Assembly: GCA_032622095.1 (NCBI GenBank)
Contig: CP136064.1
Coordinates: 175,910,247 to 175,974,246 of the forward strand
Source: Siphonodentalium dalli
Lineage: Eukaryota; Mollusca; Scaphopoda; Gadilida; Siphonodentaliidae
Length of the DNA stretch: 64,000 nucleotides
Direction: 5' to 3'
The translations under genes were made by a program, and so were the position numbers. Below are positions 1 through 12,736 of this stretch, one piece after another (position 1 is the stretch's first letter; every line of letters starts with the position of its first letter). The notes beneath the pieces are model-generated. The model was not told where the DNA came from, ran no database searches, and saw only the letters and a list, made by a program, of their open reading frames with translations.

Positions 1-190
1 ATTCAATATTTTTTAATGGAGTTATGGCCCTTTGACATAGAATTCATGAATGCTTCGATAAATCAACAATTTTTCAACTGATAGGAACCAAATTTTGTAT
101 GTGAGTTTCTCAACTCAAAATACAGATCAAGTTCGAATATGGGTTTGATCCGGTACTTTTTACTGGAGTTATGGCCCTTTGATTATTTTA
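1..190 (+). repeat. Helentron-like internal module (fragment)
   Basis: The stretch repeats a module seen inside the family II and III elements of this window: an 'accaaattttgtatg' box, then 'aatacagatcaagttcgaa', then 'gggtttgatccg', then 'gagttatggcccttt'. The same order occurs at 16090-16360 and 18140-18420. No termini are visible, so it is either a truncated piece or the tail of an element that starts before the window. Confidence 0.6.
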
Positions 191-975
191 TTAATCGCTA
201 AAATATATCAAAGATACACAGGTGGCACTGTCTAGATAGTATCTAATAAATCAGGTTCAGGATGCTATGAAGTTGTCTTCTCACACAGAGATAGTATCCT
301 GTTACAATACCATGCAGTTGGTTCTCTCTTGTATTGAGTTAATTAACTGCTAGGAGATGTGTTGGCTGTATCAGATATACTTTATACTCTATAAGTATCT
401 CTGGCCATATCATAGGTGGAATGTTTATACTATTATATTTTATATGCATGGTTATTTAAATTTCATCTTAAAGGCATAATCTGGTTTCATTGTTTAATAG
501 CATTACCATTGGAATTTTGTTGGTTGCATGGGAAGACAACTTTGGTTTTCAAAGTTTTAAAAACTTGAGAGCTCTGTATCAGTCTATGGGAAAAAAATAA
601 TTGTTCATAACACTTTTAGTACTGTAGGTCTAGTTTCTCAAAATAATCACGTCCCAAACGAGTTAAAAGTCATTAAGTCAACATTTTTTATTTTTAAATT
701 AAAGTTATAAATTTAGGAAATACAAGTTCATGTTATCTATCTATACAGCTATTCTACTTGTGCTATCTTTCTATTTTTGGTAACCATGTATGTTTTATCT
801 TGTTATTTAATCTTTTTATTGATGTTATAAATAAATCGATATTTGAAAATTGATAAGTGTTCTTATGTTTTTCTTAAGTCTCGCCACTTCTCCCTAGTTT
901 GGGCTGAAGTCTCCCTAAAATCTCCAGAGGGAGAAGTCACTTCTCCCTGTTTTCAACCCCTAGCTTGGGCCCTGC
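191..975. other. AT-rich sequence, nothing recognised
   Basis: I see no credible coding frame or intact element. At 880-975 there is a small patch with inverted 'agggagaagt'/'acttctccct' words that looks like the end of a decayed inverted-repeat element, but no target duplication can be found. Confidence 0.5.
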
Positions 976-1535
976 TCTTGCGTAACAGTTAACATAGAGG
1001 GATGACTCCTGCATAACAGTTAACAGAGGGTGACTCATGCATGCCAATCAACTGAGGGTGACTCCTGCATATCAGTTAACATAGAGGGGTGACTTCTGCA
1101 TACCAGTCAACATAGGGTGACTCCTGCATATCAGTTAACATAGAGGGGTGACTTCTGCATACCAGTCAACATAGGGTGACTCCTGCATAACAGTTAACAT
1201 AGAGGAGTGACTCCTGCATACCAGTCAACAGAGGGTGACTCCTGCATACCAGTCAACAGAGGGTGACTCCTGCATACCAGTAACAGAGGGTGACTCCTGC
1301 ATACCAGTCAACAGAGGGTGACTCCTGCATACCAGTTAACAGAGGGTGACTCCTGCATATCAGTCAACAGAGGGTGACCACTGCATGACAGTTAAGATAG
1401 AGGAGTGACTCCGGCATACCAGTCAACAGAGGGTGACTCCTGCATAACAGTTAGCATACAGGGGTGACTACTGCATACCAGTTAACAGATGGGGGTGAAT
1501 ACTGAATACCAGCTAACACAGAGTGGTGACTCCAA
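976..1535 (+). repeat. 28-33 bp minisatellite
   Basis: About 18-20 tandem units built on 'gtgactcctgcatacc' plus 'agtcaacagagg'. The commonest unit is 28 bases; a longer variant carries 'agttaacatagaggg'. Single-base differences are scattered through the units. The array directly precedes a block of family-I monomers at 1536. Confidence 0.9.
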
Positions 1536-2872
1536 AATTTACAGGCATGTTTAGGATCACCTCCAGGTAGTAGCTATCAAATTTGAAGGATTTTTGATGA
1601 AAAACATGGCTGCCGGCAGCCATCTTGGATTTTACTCTTTGCACAGCCTACAGATGACATCCCTCATATGATCATCATCATGGATCTTCGGGTGACCACT
1701 AGATTGGAGCCATCAAATTTTTCCGCATTTCTTTGAAAAACATGGCTGCCAGCAGCCATCTTGGATTTTACTCTTTACATGACTAAATCCTCGGCTCACC
1801 CTACATGCCACATCCCTCATCCGATCGAACCAAACTTCATATGGATCTTCTGGGTGGCCTCGGAGATCGGAGCCATATTTTTTTCTTAAATTTGTCAAAA
1901 AACATCGCTGGCAGCAGCCTTATTTGTTTTCAAATTTAAATCCATCAGTACAACCTGCAGCCTGCGTTTATTGGAGAAAATTGAAAAAAATTTATTTAGG
2001 CATGTTTAGGATCGCCTAAATGGGAGCTATCAAATTTGAATGATTTTCAATGAAAAACATGGTCATTGGCAGCCATGTTGGATTTTATTCTCTGCATGAC
2101 TAAATCCATTGGCATCCCCCTACAGCCAAATCCCTCATCCAATAATCACCAAACTTTATATAGATCTTTGAGGTGACCTTACGATGGGAGCCACTAACTG
2201 TTGTGACGGTCCCTTATTCGACAAAACATATGGCATCTAGTGGCCATCTTGGATTTCACATTTGAATCCATTGGCATATTTTGCAGCCCGCATTTATTGG
2301 AGAATTGTTTTGAAATATATAGGTAAGATTTTTTATGAAAACAATGTCGCTGGGAACCATCTTGGATTTTACTGTTTGCTTATCTAAATCCATCACCCCT
2401 ACAGGCCACACCCCTCATCCAATTGTCACCAAACTTTATATAGATCTTCGGTGTGACCTCAAGATGGGAGCCACCAATTTGTTCCCATATCCGACAAAAC
2501 ACAAGGCCTCCAGTGGCCATCTTGGATTTCACATTTGAATCCATCGGCATATTCTGCTACCACATTTATTGGAGAAATGTTTTGAAAATTTACAGGCATG
2601 TTTAGTATCACTCTAGATGGGAGCTATAAAATATGAACGATTTTCGAAGAAAAACATTACTGCCAGCAGCCATCTTGGATTTTACTCATGACTAAATACT
2701 TCAGCACGCCTTACAGCCAACATTTTTAATCCAATCGATCGAAAACATCGGGTTGACCTCTGATATTGTTTAAACATTTGAACTTTCGGCAGTCTTTATC
2801 ACTCCATTAACTAATGTATGACATTATCACCTCTTCAAGTTGAGCTAAAGTGACATTGACACTTTCATTTTT
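1536..2872 (+). repeat. Decayed family-I (HINE/pearl-like) array
   Basis: Diverged ~160-bp monomers share the boxes 'aaaaacatggctgcc', 'agccatcttggattttact' and 'catgactaaatcc'. The right end (2838-2872) carries the family 3' signature: 'aagttgagct' followed by a degraded hairpin 'agtgacattgacact' and 'ttcat'. No 5' terminus is visible. The sequence is more diverged than the 42.3-46.3 kb copy, so it is an older insertion. Confidence 0.75.
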
Positions 2873-3349
2873 CTAACAAACACCGATAGTAATTGTAATA
2901 GTAAAATTACTTTTGAAAGTAATGGTGATGATAATGCAATACTTTTCATTTTGAATGGGAATGGTAAATTGGTAATTGTAATGCAGAAAATGGCAAGTAA
3001 TGATAATGCATTATTTTGAAAGTAATTGACCCACCCCTATCACTGAATAGACCTAAAATTTTGAGGCATCAGATAAAAGAACAGTGTCTGTCCATAATGT
3101 ATTGAGATATGACTTGAGGGTATTTGAAATTGATACCTCAACATTTCCGACTTTCAGATGAATGATTGGAAATTGTTCAACGTAATATGGCCACTTCAGT
3201 TAAAATTGTTTTCTGAAAGTAGGAAAATGTTTTACTCTAGGCCTAAAACTGGCATATTTTGCACTAATATTGGTTGGAAATTTAACAACTATCATATCAA
3301 TTTCACCATATTTCTGCTCTTAAATTTCCAGTAACTTTTTCAGGCAATT
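2873..3349. other. Unassigned, with low-complexity AATG/AATGG patch
   Basis: 2890-3020 is rich in 'aatggtaa', 'gataatgca' and 'gtaatgata' words and looks like a degenerate simple repeat. I see no coding frame. Confidence 0.5.
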
Positions 3350-4154
3350 TAGAGCCCTGCGAATCGATTTGATGTGATTCGGAATAGTTTGTCTGATTCG
3401 ATTCGATTCAAAATCGGCTGCCCTGATACAAATTTTATCGAATCTGTTCTCTCGGGTGCATTGACTGCGTTCCCATGGTTTCTATAGACTACAGATTACT
3501 TACAACATCTCTTTTGTGCTGAGAAATCTTTGCGATACTAGCGAACACATGCACATACAGATAACACTGTCGCAAATGATTTATAAATAGACCGCCCAAT
3601 TATTTAAGTAATTATAGTCTCAGTAAGAATGACATAAACCAAACATGACTCTGGGATTCCAGGAGTTGAATGTCACAAGCGAATTACAGACAAACCTCAC
3701 AAGTCTCCATTCCATATAGTGCCATGCCATGGTCAAAGAGTTCATTCAGAATGATACAATTTAGCAGATTTCAGTACAATGCGGAGATCAACGAAGTTTG
3801 CTGAGTGTGATGGTTTGAAAGCACATTTTACTCCCCATCCACCACTCATTGCATTGAATGAGACACATCCATTAGTATTTATGAGGAAAATAAGATGCAT
3901 GCATATTGCACAGAAGATGCATTAATAAGGTACATGTAATATAAAATCAATTTGTGATGAGTTATTAAGAGGTTTCGGTTCATTACAGCTATCAATTTAA
4001 GTCTTTCCCAAATTGTTCCACCTCTTTACTAATAATACACTCAATATAATGATTCGATTCGAGATTCGTGCGATTTTGATTCGAGATTCGATGCGATTTC
4101 GAATCTCTTACATGATTCGATTCGAAATGAAAATCCCTGATTCGCAGGGCCCTA
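3350..4154. mobile_element. hAT-like non-autonomous element
   Basis: The left end is TAGAGCCCTGCGAATC and the right end is GATTCGCAGGGCCCTA, giving ~16-bp terminal inverted repeats. The 8-bp flanks 'aggcaatt' and 'tggcgatt' agree at 6 of 8 positions, as expected for an old 8-bp hAT-type target duplication. Subterminal GATTCGATTCGA words are repeated at both ends. There is no transposase frame. A fragment of the same family lies at 5366-5459. Confidence 0.7.
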
Positions 4155-4226
4155 TGGCGATTATATAATTTGTTTTCAATCGAGTTAGTCACTAGAGACT
4201 GCAAATTCAGTTGAGAATTTCGGGAA

Positions 4227-4333
4227 CTGAGAGCTTTCTGATGAATGGCAACAAGCCATATTTCCGACCAAATCCTGAAAAGTTACCCATAATTCTGCTG
4301 TGGTTAAGGAGTCGATTATTTAGGGCATTACTG
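4227..4333. mobile_element. Half copy of palindromic TA-flanked MITE
   Basis: Only one arm of the hairpin element described at 51173-51351 is present: 'atgaatggcaacaagccata', 'ttacccataattctgctgtg' and 'gagtcgattatttagggc', ending CATTACTG|TA. The opposite arm has been lost. Confidence 0.8.
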
Positions 4334-4335
4334 TA

Positions 4336-5365
4336 AATAAAGAAATTTGAAAAGCTAACACCCTGATATTAGAGAAAAAATTGTGATTTTATTGGATGAA
4401 AAAGATTTATCTTCCGATTAATATACATGTAATAAAATAAAAATATATAAATTGGTAAAAAAAAATCTTTTGCAGCTGAAGACCATGCCAATCGAGATAT
4501 AGTATACAGTATCCATCCAGTGATGTCTCCCCCAGCAATATAGTATTCCCTCTACATGCAGCAGTGATAGACTATACCAGCCTCATCATGGCAGTGTAAG
4601 TTCAACCACACAATTTTAATACTTGCAGTTACTAATTGCATATTAATCATTTTAATTCCCCAATAATGTTAATATCCAACGATCCACCTATATATTTAAT
4701 GCACATAGTGATTATATAGAGTTACCTCCCATCAAACGGAATGCATTATTACCATTCTGGACTCCTCGACCTATGACCTCTGGGGTCTATGGACTCTGAC
4801 GAGGATTGCCGAATGGCATTATTATAAGTATAGCCCATCCAGGTACTGCAATCGCAACTTCTCGGATTATCTACTTGGCAGAAATAGATATTTGCGTATG
4901 GTTACTACAGAAATCACTGAGGTTGGCTAATTTCTGGGTACTGATGCGGCATGCCATTGTTTATGATACAGCATGTACATCAGTCTTGAAATCCTTAGAA
5001 TACACTGTCATAGTCATTGACGACTATCAAATTAATTAATAAGCACTATTATATATATACACTATACTACAGTAGTCGAGTAGGGTATCTTCAGTAGTAT
5101 TTACTCATTTTATAGTGGTTAAGGTCTGTGCTCAGATGATGTATATGTCACATGTTATACTAAGTGATATAGTTTTGATTTTCGTTCAAAAATAAATTGA
5201 AAACAATGTCAGTCACAAAACGTTTGTTAGTGAACTCTGTCTTGGTTATTTGTTTCATATTTGAAAAAAAAGTCTCAGCGTTTATGAAAATTAAGTGAAC
5301 AATAATTAGAAAGATAGGCCTGTCCGATGTTGAGCTATGATTTTCTTCATCTAGTGCTTGTCCCG
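4336..5365. other. AT-rich sequence, nothing recognised
   Basis: I find no coding domain or complete element. A 77-residue frame at 4806-5039 has no recognisable motif and I regard it as chance. Confidence 0.5.
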
Positions 5366-5459
5366 ATTTGATTCGGATTTTATGTCGATTTCAAAATTGG
5401 ACAACTGATTCGATTCGAGATTCGATTCAGTTGCCGAATTTCTGATTCGCAGGGCCCTA
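5366..5459. repeat. Right-end fragment of GATTCG hAT-like family
   Basis: Repeated 'gattcgattcgaga' words end in GATTCGCAGGGCCCTA, identical to the terminus at 4139-4154. The left end is missing. Confidence 0.7.
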
Positions 5460-5734
5460 AATGGATCAGCCGCAGGCAAAGATCATACTATTTGCTGAAT
5501 AATGTACAGTTTGAAGCTATTATTCGGCTTAAAACACAACATCGTCCAAAACATCACCTCTGATCAGAATGGTTTACCTGAAATTTGGTAAAAACAGTGG
5601 ATGTATACCACATTGTTTGCCCTGTCCACCGCTCATTGGCTGCGTGGATGATTTGACATCTGAATCCATCATCAACTTAGTGGACTGTCACTACCCCATT
5701 GTTAGCTCAACTTTACTTATTTGTAAAACGGGCT

Positions 5735-6978
5735 ACATGTCGTACCTTTAGTCTGATCATCATGAAATTTGTCATGGCTGTTGAAATTAGAATGTAGATG
5801 GGAACGAGTCATTTTGGGGTCATTCGGACAAAAAACATGGCCGCCAGTGGCCATCTTTGTTTTCAAAATTCAATCCATTAGCACGGGCCACAGGTCGCAT
5901 TGTTCGTCTGATCATCATGAAATTTGTCATGGATGTTAATATTGACATGTAGATGGGAACGAGTAATTTTGGGTTCATTCGGCCCAAAAACATGGCCGCC
6001 AGCAGCCATCTTGGATTTTACTCTTTGTATGACTAAATCCTTTAACACGGGCTATAGATCGTACCTTTAGTCTGATCATCATAAAATTTGTCATGGATGT
6101 TAACAATGACATGTAGATTGGAACGAGTCATTTTGGGGTAATTCGGCCAAAAAACATGGCCGCCAGCAGTCGTCTTGGATTTTACTCTTTGTATGACTAA
6201 ATCCTTTAGCATGGGCTACAGGTCGTACCTTTAGTCTGATCATCATGAAATTTGTCATGGCTGTTGAAATTAGAATGTAGATGGGAACGAGTCTTTTTGG
6301 GGTCATTCGGACAAAAAACATGGCCGCCAGTGGCCATCTTTATTTAAAAAATTCAATCCATTAGCACGGGCCACAGGTCGCATTGTTCGTCTGATCATCA
6401 TGAAATTTGTCATGGATGTTAATATTGACATGTAGATGGGAACGAGTAATTTTGGGTTCATTCGGCCCAAAAACATGGCCGCCAGCAGCCATCTTGGATT
6501 TTACTCTTTGTATGACTAAATCCTTTAACACGGGCTATAGGTTGTACCTTTAGTCTGATCATCATAAAATTTGTCATGGATGTTAATATTGACATGTAGA
6601 TGGGAACGAGTCATTTTGGGGGTCATTCGGCCAAAAAACTTGGCCGCCAGCAGCCACCTTGTATTTTACTCTTTGTATGACTAAATCCTTTAGCACGGGC
6701 TACAGTTCGTACCTTTGTTCAGATCATCATAAAATTTTTCATGGCTGTTAACAATAACATGTAGATGGGAACGAGTCATTTTGGGGTCATTCGGCCAAAA
6801 AACATGGCCGCCAGCAGCCATCTTGGATTTTACTCTGTGTGTGACTAAATTCTTTACTGCTCATTTTTACACTCCTTTTTAATCTCTCTATTCATTGCTC
6901 ATCACAAAAAAATTACCTTCTTTACAAAGTTGAGCTACAGTGTCATTGACACTTTCATTTGTCTAACTGTTGACCGCT
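5735..6978 (+). repeat. Family-I (HINE/pearl-like) array, about 7 monomers
   Basis: Tandem units of roughly 160-165 bp share 'tctgatcatcatgaaattt', 'gtagatgggaacgagtcat', 'aacatggccgccagcagcc' and 'ttttactctttgtatgacta'. The block ends with the family 3' signature: 'aagttgagctacagtg', hairpin AGTGTC-att-GACACT, then 'ttcatt'. No 5' terminus is found. Better preserved than the 1.5-2.9 kb array. Confidence 0.85.
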
Positions 6979-8107
6979 CATGACATGCTGAGCAGACTTG
7001 TTAACTTCAGAATGTCGGAACTAGTGAGATTTTATAATGGCTTAAAAATCTTCTAAAGAGGCATTTTTAAAATGACATTTTACATTATGCAGTGTATCCA
7101 CATATACTAATCATATTGCAAGTCCGTAGCCAGCCACTAGCAAAGACAGTTCGTCATATATTATGAGGGCATTGGAACGAGCTGTGAAGCAACGGGAGGG
7201 GTGTCCCCTATCGCATTGAGGGGGGGGGGTCCGGGGTTTCTTCCCCGGGGAAAATGTTGGAAAAATACGATGCAAACGGCGTATACTTTAGATCCGCCCT
7301 GAAGCAAACAAGTTGAGCTTTGATTTTTCCAAGTTTTCTCTCACAGGTCTGAATCTGAACGGTATCTATATAGCCTAGCAGTTCTAAATGAACCAATTGT
7401 CTTGTGCATGGGGGAGTAACATAATCCACTGGGCCTAACCATGGATCGAACCAGTATCAGACAAGTTTGTGACCTGAACCTGAAAATGTCTAAATCCTAA
7501 CATCTATAGTAGTCCATCTGCAGGGAATATCACCTCCCCCCGATTTGTTTTTCTTAAGTTATTTATAAGTTTTTAACTGACCATATGGGAGGGACCAGGA
7601 CACACTGTGCCGACCATGGATCGGCCCTGTGTGAGAAAATTTTGAAATCTGAACATACAAATTACAAAATCCTAGTATCTATTGAGTAGCCTCAATGTTT
7701 CCAAATGTTAGAAACTTTAAACCTGACACCCCCTATAAGGTTGGAAAATTTCCAATTGATGGTCATTTCAGTCCAAAATTTGGACCAAAAGTAGGAAAAT
7801 ATGTAAATGATGGTCTAAAACAAAATATTCCCCACCAATAGATTGTTGGAAAATCGATCTACGAAATCGATTTTAACCTATTGTTTCGTGTGACATTTCC
7901 AACTATTGTTATGTCGGGCATGATATTTCGAACAGTTTTGACCAAGGTTGATGGACATAGCTTAATTGACAATCTGTAGTATTTTCGTGTACCTGCCTCT
8001 GCCCCGGCTATGTGCAGTATGATATGGCTCTATATATCCAGTGATTCCGACAGGCTACTTTTAGTTGGTTATGTTGATGAACCACATGCAGGTCGAACTC
8101 CGGAGCC
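6979..8107. other. Unassigned sequence
   Basis: There is no credible gene. A short poly-G run lies at 7220. Two stretches near 7440 and 7610 share 'catggatcg' followed by 'ctgaac' and 'aaatccta' and may be a diverged ~170-bp repeat. The 73-residue minus frame at 7208-7429 has no recognisable domain. Confidence 0.45.
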
Positions 8108-8286
8108 TTAAGCTGCTTTCACATACCTGCGGCTGATGCAGTTTGGACGTATCCGATTTCAAAACGTTGCGGTTAACTGCGTTCATGCACCGCAACCCCA
8201 GTGATATATATGTATGGTTTGAAACGTTGTGCCTATATAATCCGATAGCCGCATGCATCAGCAGCATGTCAGTGAAAGCAGCTTTA
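8108..8286. mobile_element. Short MITE with AAGCTGCTTTCAC ends
   Basis: Imperfect ~30-bp terminal inverted repeats: the left begins 'taagctgctttcaca', and the right ends 'gtgaaagcagcttta'. The element is about 178 bp. A TTA at each end could be a 3-bp target duplication, which would suit a PIF/Harbinger-type MITE, but the TTA could also belong to the inverted repeat. Confidence 0.65.
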
Positions 8287-8673
8287 TACTCACGTGTGTT
8301 GGCGGTCTATATGTGTTGAATTTGTGTGCACCAGTCTATATTCAAACTAAGCCTGCATGTAGTATATGACTATATCTATATACGTACATACGTCGTTTGT
8401 TCGACGGGAGGTCCCGCTAATCAAAATTTTGCCGTTTGGTCAACTGCTGCACATGACACGTTCACCCAGCGAACGGCAATTACCACCACCGGGCACATGC
8501 AGGCAGAAGGGCCGTTCGTTCGAAGGGTACGAACCCCCTTGGCTACGGGCTTGTATTGTTGGTTTTTGGAAACAGCAAATTGTGCTTTGCTATGAAGTTT
8601 TAATATGATGAGCTACGTCTTCCACACTTTTAAGTTTAATCAATTTGTTCTGCCGGTCCATTTTGTAACTGCA

Positions 8674-8780
8674 AAATGTACACCCAAACATGATCATCAG
8701 AGCATGCTCTAGCCTATGTGAATAAATTGTACACCCATGCATGATCATCACAGAGCATGCATTAGCCTATGTCAATAAAG
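8674..8780 (+). repeat. Two-unit tandem duplication (~53 bp)
   Basis: Two adjacent units share 'tgtacaccca', 'catgatcatca', 'agagcatgc', 'tagcctatgt' and 'aataaa'. They are roughly 85% alike by eye. Confidence 0.8.
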
Positions 8781-9045
8781 CACACTGTCTTTTTAAAATG
8801 TTTATGCATTTACACTCTAAAAATATCCATGAATTTTTATTTTAAGAAAGTACTTTGTGTCTGACTCCGTTTCCCAATCCAACTTTTTTACTTTTGGGAG
8901 TTGCAAATATATTTTGTAAACAATAGCACGTGCTTGCTTACTATTAAAAAGAGAGATTTGAATGTGCATTGAAAGTAGTTAATTTGATGTTCTTACTTAA
9001 AACAAAGATCTTCATAACAACCTTATACTATAAATACTCATTTAA

Positions 9046-9306
9046 AGGTACTCAATCCATTTGATGGTCATTTTGGGGTCATTCGGACAAACAACATGGC
9101 CGCCAGCGGCCATCTTGGATTTCAAAATTCAATCCATTAGCACGGGCTACAGGTCGTACCTTTGGTCCGATCTTTATGAAATTTGTCATGAATGTTGAAA
9201 TTGTCATGTAGATGGGAACGAGTTATTTTGGGGTCATTCGGCAAAAAACATGGCCACCAGCTGCCATTTTGGATTTCAAAATTCAATCCATTGGCACGGG
9301 CTACAG
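9046..9306 (+). repeat. Family-I array, left part, preceded by MITE end
   Basis: 9042-9060 is a TTAA followed by AGGTACTCAATCC, the left terminus of the TTAA-flanked MITE seen at 25468. It is joined directly to family-I monomers ('cattttggggtcattcgg', 'gccatcttggatttcaaaa'). The array stops at 'ggctacag', where the 2.3-kb element at 9307 interrupts it, and resumes at 11618. Confidence 0.75.
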
Positions 9307-11617
9307 CCCCAGTTTCCTGACCATGAATTATTCATGATTATTCACAGATAATTCATGAATAACCATGGTTATTTAACCATGAATATTCATGGTTATTCAT
9401 ACTTTTTAACCATGGATATTCATGGTTGTTAAATGGCCCATATTCATGGTCCATGGATAGTCATGGTCCATGAATATCCATGAACAATGAATATCCATGA
9501 ATAACCATAGATATTCATGATTAACCATAGATATTCATGAATAACCATAGATATTCATGATTAACCATAGATATTCATGAATAACCATAGATATTCATGG
9601 TTAATAACCATACATGTAGATATATCCATGAATAACCATAGATATTCATGGTTAATAACCATAGATATTCATGGTTAATAACCATGGATATTCATGGTTG
9701 ATGAATATTCCCCAACCATGTCAAATGTTTTCAGGTATGAAAGATACAAAATGTCTGCTGGTTTCCACATAATATAATTGTTCTGTTTTGGTCGATAACA
9801 ACAACTTCTATACAGATGCATATAATATAGAACTAGCAGTTTTACACAATTTAAGTTTGTACGTCATGCAGTACTGTCACCTGCACTGCAGTGGCATCGC
9901 CATCAGAATTTCAGTACGAAAACGACACAGGTCGGCATGGGCTGGCCTAGATCCTACTAGTAATATACCTGAATGTATATGGAACATCACTGGAATTTCA
10001 TGGTTGATCAACTGAATCCGAATTTCATGGTTATTGAATTTTCCTATCCAGTCTCCACTGTTCATCCCATTCAAAATCGGCGAGCTCGCCGGTTTCCGTG
10101 TCAAGACACCATTTCACTTCGAATTGAAATTTTGATGTATTGTAAACAGTACTATTGCTTTCACATAATAATGACCAAGAATGATTACGGTATTCCAATT
10201 TTATAGTTTTACGATGTGCACACACTGTCATAATAATCATATTCCATATAATTATATTCCTCAAAGTTCCCTCAATTTCAACAGATCCACTGATTGTGTG
10301 CGACGGTTTTCAATTTTTAAAATTATACCGCGTAAATTTCGTCTGTTTGAAAAAGCGGCTTGCAGAAAGAAACGGATCGTTGAGGTTGTTTTATGGGTAT
10401 TTTGCTTCATCAGGATTATTTCTACACAAAGTATATACAAACAATGATTTACATTGGCATTATATTAATAAATGATATATCTAAAACGTCGCACATTTTG
10501 TATGACTCAATTCCATATTCCAGTTCCCGTTTTTCACTTTTCAAATTATTACTTTCGATTTCAAAGGGCACATCCCCCCACGATATATTTGATTTGTTTT
10601 CATGATTATAAACCCAGGATCGCGACAATAAAGCTATTGTCCATAAATAGCTTAATCCATCGCTTGTTAGATCAGAATTTAAAAAACATAATCAGCCCAC
10701 GAAATTAGGAAAAATGTCGCCACAGCAAATTTAATCAAGCTGTAATATAGATATCACATGTTACCACGGTGTTTCACACAGCATTGCTTTATTTTGCTGT
10801 GGATTATGTTGAAATTAATGATGCAAATTATCAAACACAAAAAAACTAAAGTTTGCTGCAAAGATCTGCGAATATGTGCAATTGACTTTCTGCGAACAAA
10901 CCATTTGCTGCAAACATGCCACACATTTGCTGCTAACTTGCAGCAAACAACCATTTCGATAAGGGATATATATGTCAACTTCCTTATCATATTAGAAAAT
11001 ATTTATATAAAATGAATATTAATTGATAGAAGCATTTCCAGACAGGTGTCTTCGACATTATTACTTACCGCAAAATAAATAAAACGTGTTTACGAAGGGA
11101 TAATCCATCTTTAATTAGTAAACACAGTCTGGTCTGCTTTGATTGTTATAATTGCTTATTGTTCATGGTTGTTCATGGAAGGATGAATTTCAGAATTTTT
11201 TTTATTAAATATTAGACTTAAAATATTCATGGTTATTCATGATATAAAATTGCTATCCTATTTGTATTAAAATGTTAAACACACTGCATTAGACTAACAT
11301 TTCTTTACTCAAAATATATACAAAAACTATTATATATAAATCCATTAATACATTCATGTTTATTCATGCTTATTCATACTTCCATGGCTATTAGAATTTA
11401 ATGTTTGCATTGCAATAATTTTTCCTACCTTATAAACCTGCAAAATTTACTATTTCCAAAAGTTCATATATATTCATGCTAATTCAGCCTTTAAAACCAT
11501 GATTAACCATGAACAAGCATAACCATGAATATGCATCATGAATAAAGCATGAATATTCATGAATAATCATGAATATTCATGCTTTGTTCGTGCTCCATGA
11601 ATTACAGGAAACTGGGG
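9307..11617. mobile_element. 2.3-kb element with CCCCAGTTTCCTG inverted ends
   Basis: The left end CCCCAGTTTCCTG is matched by CAGGAAACTGGGG at the right. Two other copies lie at 31169 and 39066. It interrupts a family-I array, whose sequence resumes after it. Subterminal regions are full of ATTCATGG/CCATGAAT words that can pair. Relative to the 31-kb copy it has an extra ~545 bp near the left (9363-9907) and lacks the TTAA MITE and ~64 bp near 10636. No transposase domain is recognisable. The superfamily is undetermined, and no target duplication is evident at this copy. Confidence 0.8.
9316..9720. repeat. ATTCATGG/AACCATAG minisatellite
   Basis: Tandem ~19-22 bp units of 'ataaccatagatattcatg' type. 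The unit is partly self-complementary (CCATGAATATTCATGG), so the whole block could fold into hairpins. It is almost absent from the two other copies of the host element. Confidence 0.85.
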
Positions 11618-12190
11618 ATGTCATACTACTCGTCTGATCATCATGAAATTTGTCATGGATGTTAATATTGACATGTAGATGGGAACGAGTCATTTTGGGG
11701 TCATTCGGCCAAAAAAAATGGCCACCAGGAGCCATCTTGGATTTAACTCTTTACATGACTAAATCCTTTGGCGCGGCCTACATGTCGTAGCTTTGGTCAG
11801 ATCTTCATGAAATTTGTTACGGATATTAACAATGACATGTAGATGGGAATTATTCATTTTGGAGTCATTTGGCCAAAAAACATGGCTGCCAGCAGCCATC
11901 TGGGATTTTACTCTTTGCATGACTAAATCCTTTGACACAGGCTACAGGTCGTATCATTTGTCAGATCATCATGAAATTTGTACTGGATGTTAATAATGAC
12001 ATGTAAATGGGAACAAGTCTTTTTGGGGTCATTTGGCAAAAAAACATGGCTGCCAGCGGCCATCTTAGATTTTACTCTTTGCATAACTAGGCCTTTCAAC
12101 TTTCCACATTCCTAATCACTCCATTGACTTTAACACATGAAATAATTCCCTTTCCAAGTTGAGCTACAGTGTCATTGACACTTTCATTTC
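11618..12190 (+). repeat. Family-I array, right part
   Basis: Continues the array broken at 9306 with monomers carrying 'ctgatcatcatgaaatttg', 'gtagatgggaacgag' and 'catggctgccagcagccat'. Ends with the 3' signature 'aagttgagctacagtg', hairpin AGTGTC-att-GACACT and 'ttcattt' at 12155-12190. Confidence 0.85.
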
Positions 12191-12570
12191 AACTTTTTAT
12201 TTACTTAGAAAATTTCTCACTTTTTCGGTTTCTGGATGATATCTCAAGTTTGGATCCTTTAATTGCAAATTCCGTTTTTTTGTGGGTTGTTCATATCAAA
12301 ATACAGGTCAAGTTCGAATTTGAGTTTGATCCAATGTTTTTCCCAGAGTTATGGGCCTTTCGACTTTGAAAAACATTTTTTATAATTTTCTGTATGAGGG
12401 TACCTTCATGGTGTAATCAACTCCTCCTACAGTTTTGATCGTAGATATTTGAAACTTCAGAGTATTGTTACCCACATATTGCAGATGTGCAACATGTATA
12501 TAGATGACAGAAAAATTATTTTTTTACAGAATTATTAACCCTTTCGAATTAACATTTCAACATTTTTTTT
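12191..12570 (+). repeat. Family-III internal module
   Basis: Shares long boxes with 30240-30850: 'tctcactttttcggtttc', 'gatgatatctcaagttt', 'caggtcaagttcgaattt' and 'tatgagggtaccttcatgg'. No ends are present. It starts right after the family-I 3' end, so it is either an insertion target or part of a chimeric element. Confidence 0.65.
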
Positions 12571-12636
12571 AATTTCTTTAACAAAGCGGCATCGACTTGC
12601 CACGTTGTCGGGGGACACTGTGGTCGGCCGACCTTT

Positions 12637-12660
12637 TATTATTATTATTATTATTATTAT
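12637..12660 (+). repeat. (ATT)n microsatellite
   Basis: About eight perfect ATT repeats at 12637-12660. Confidence 0.95.
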
Positions 12661-12736
12661 AGGTCACAGCGTTATTGTTGCTCGTTACCGGCGTACTCCA
12701 CGTTATTTTTTTCGTGGCCACACCACACGTAACCAC

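Noticed and set aside
10031-10605. Conserved 70-88 codon frames present in all three CCCCAGTTTCCTG elements
   Set aside because: Several frames on both strands are conserved equally, as expected from recent copies, and none shows a transposase motif.
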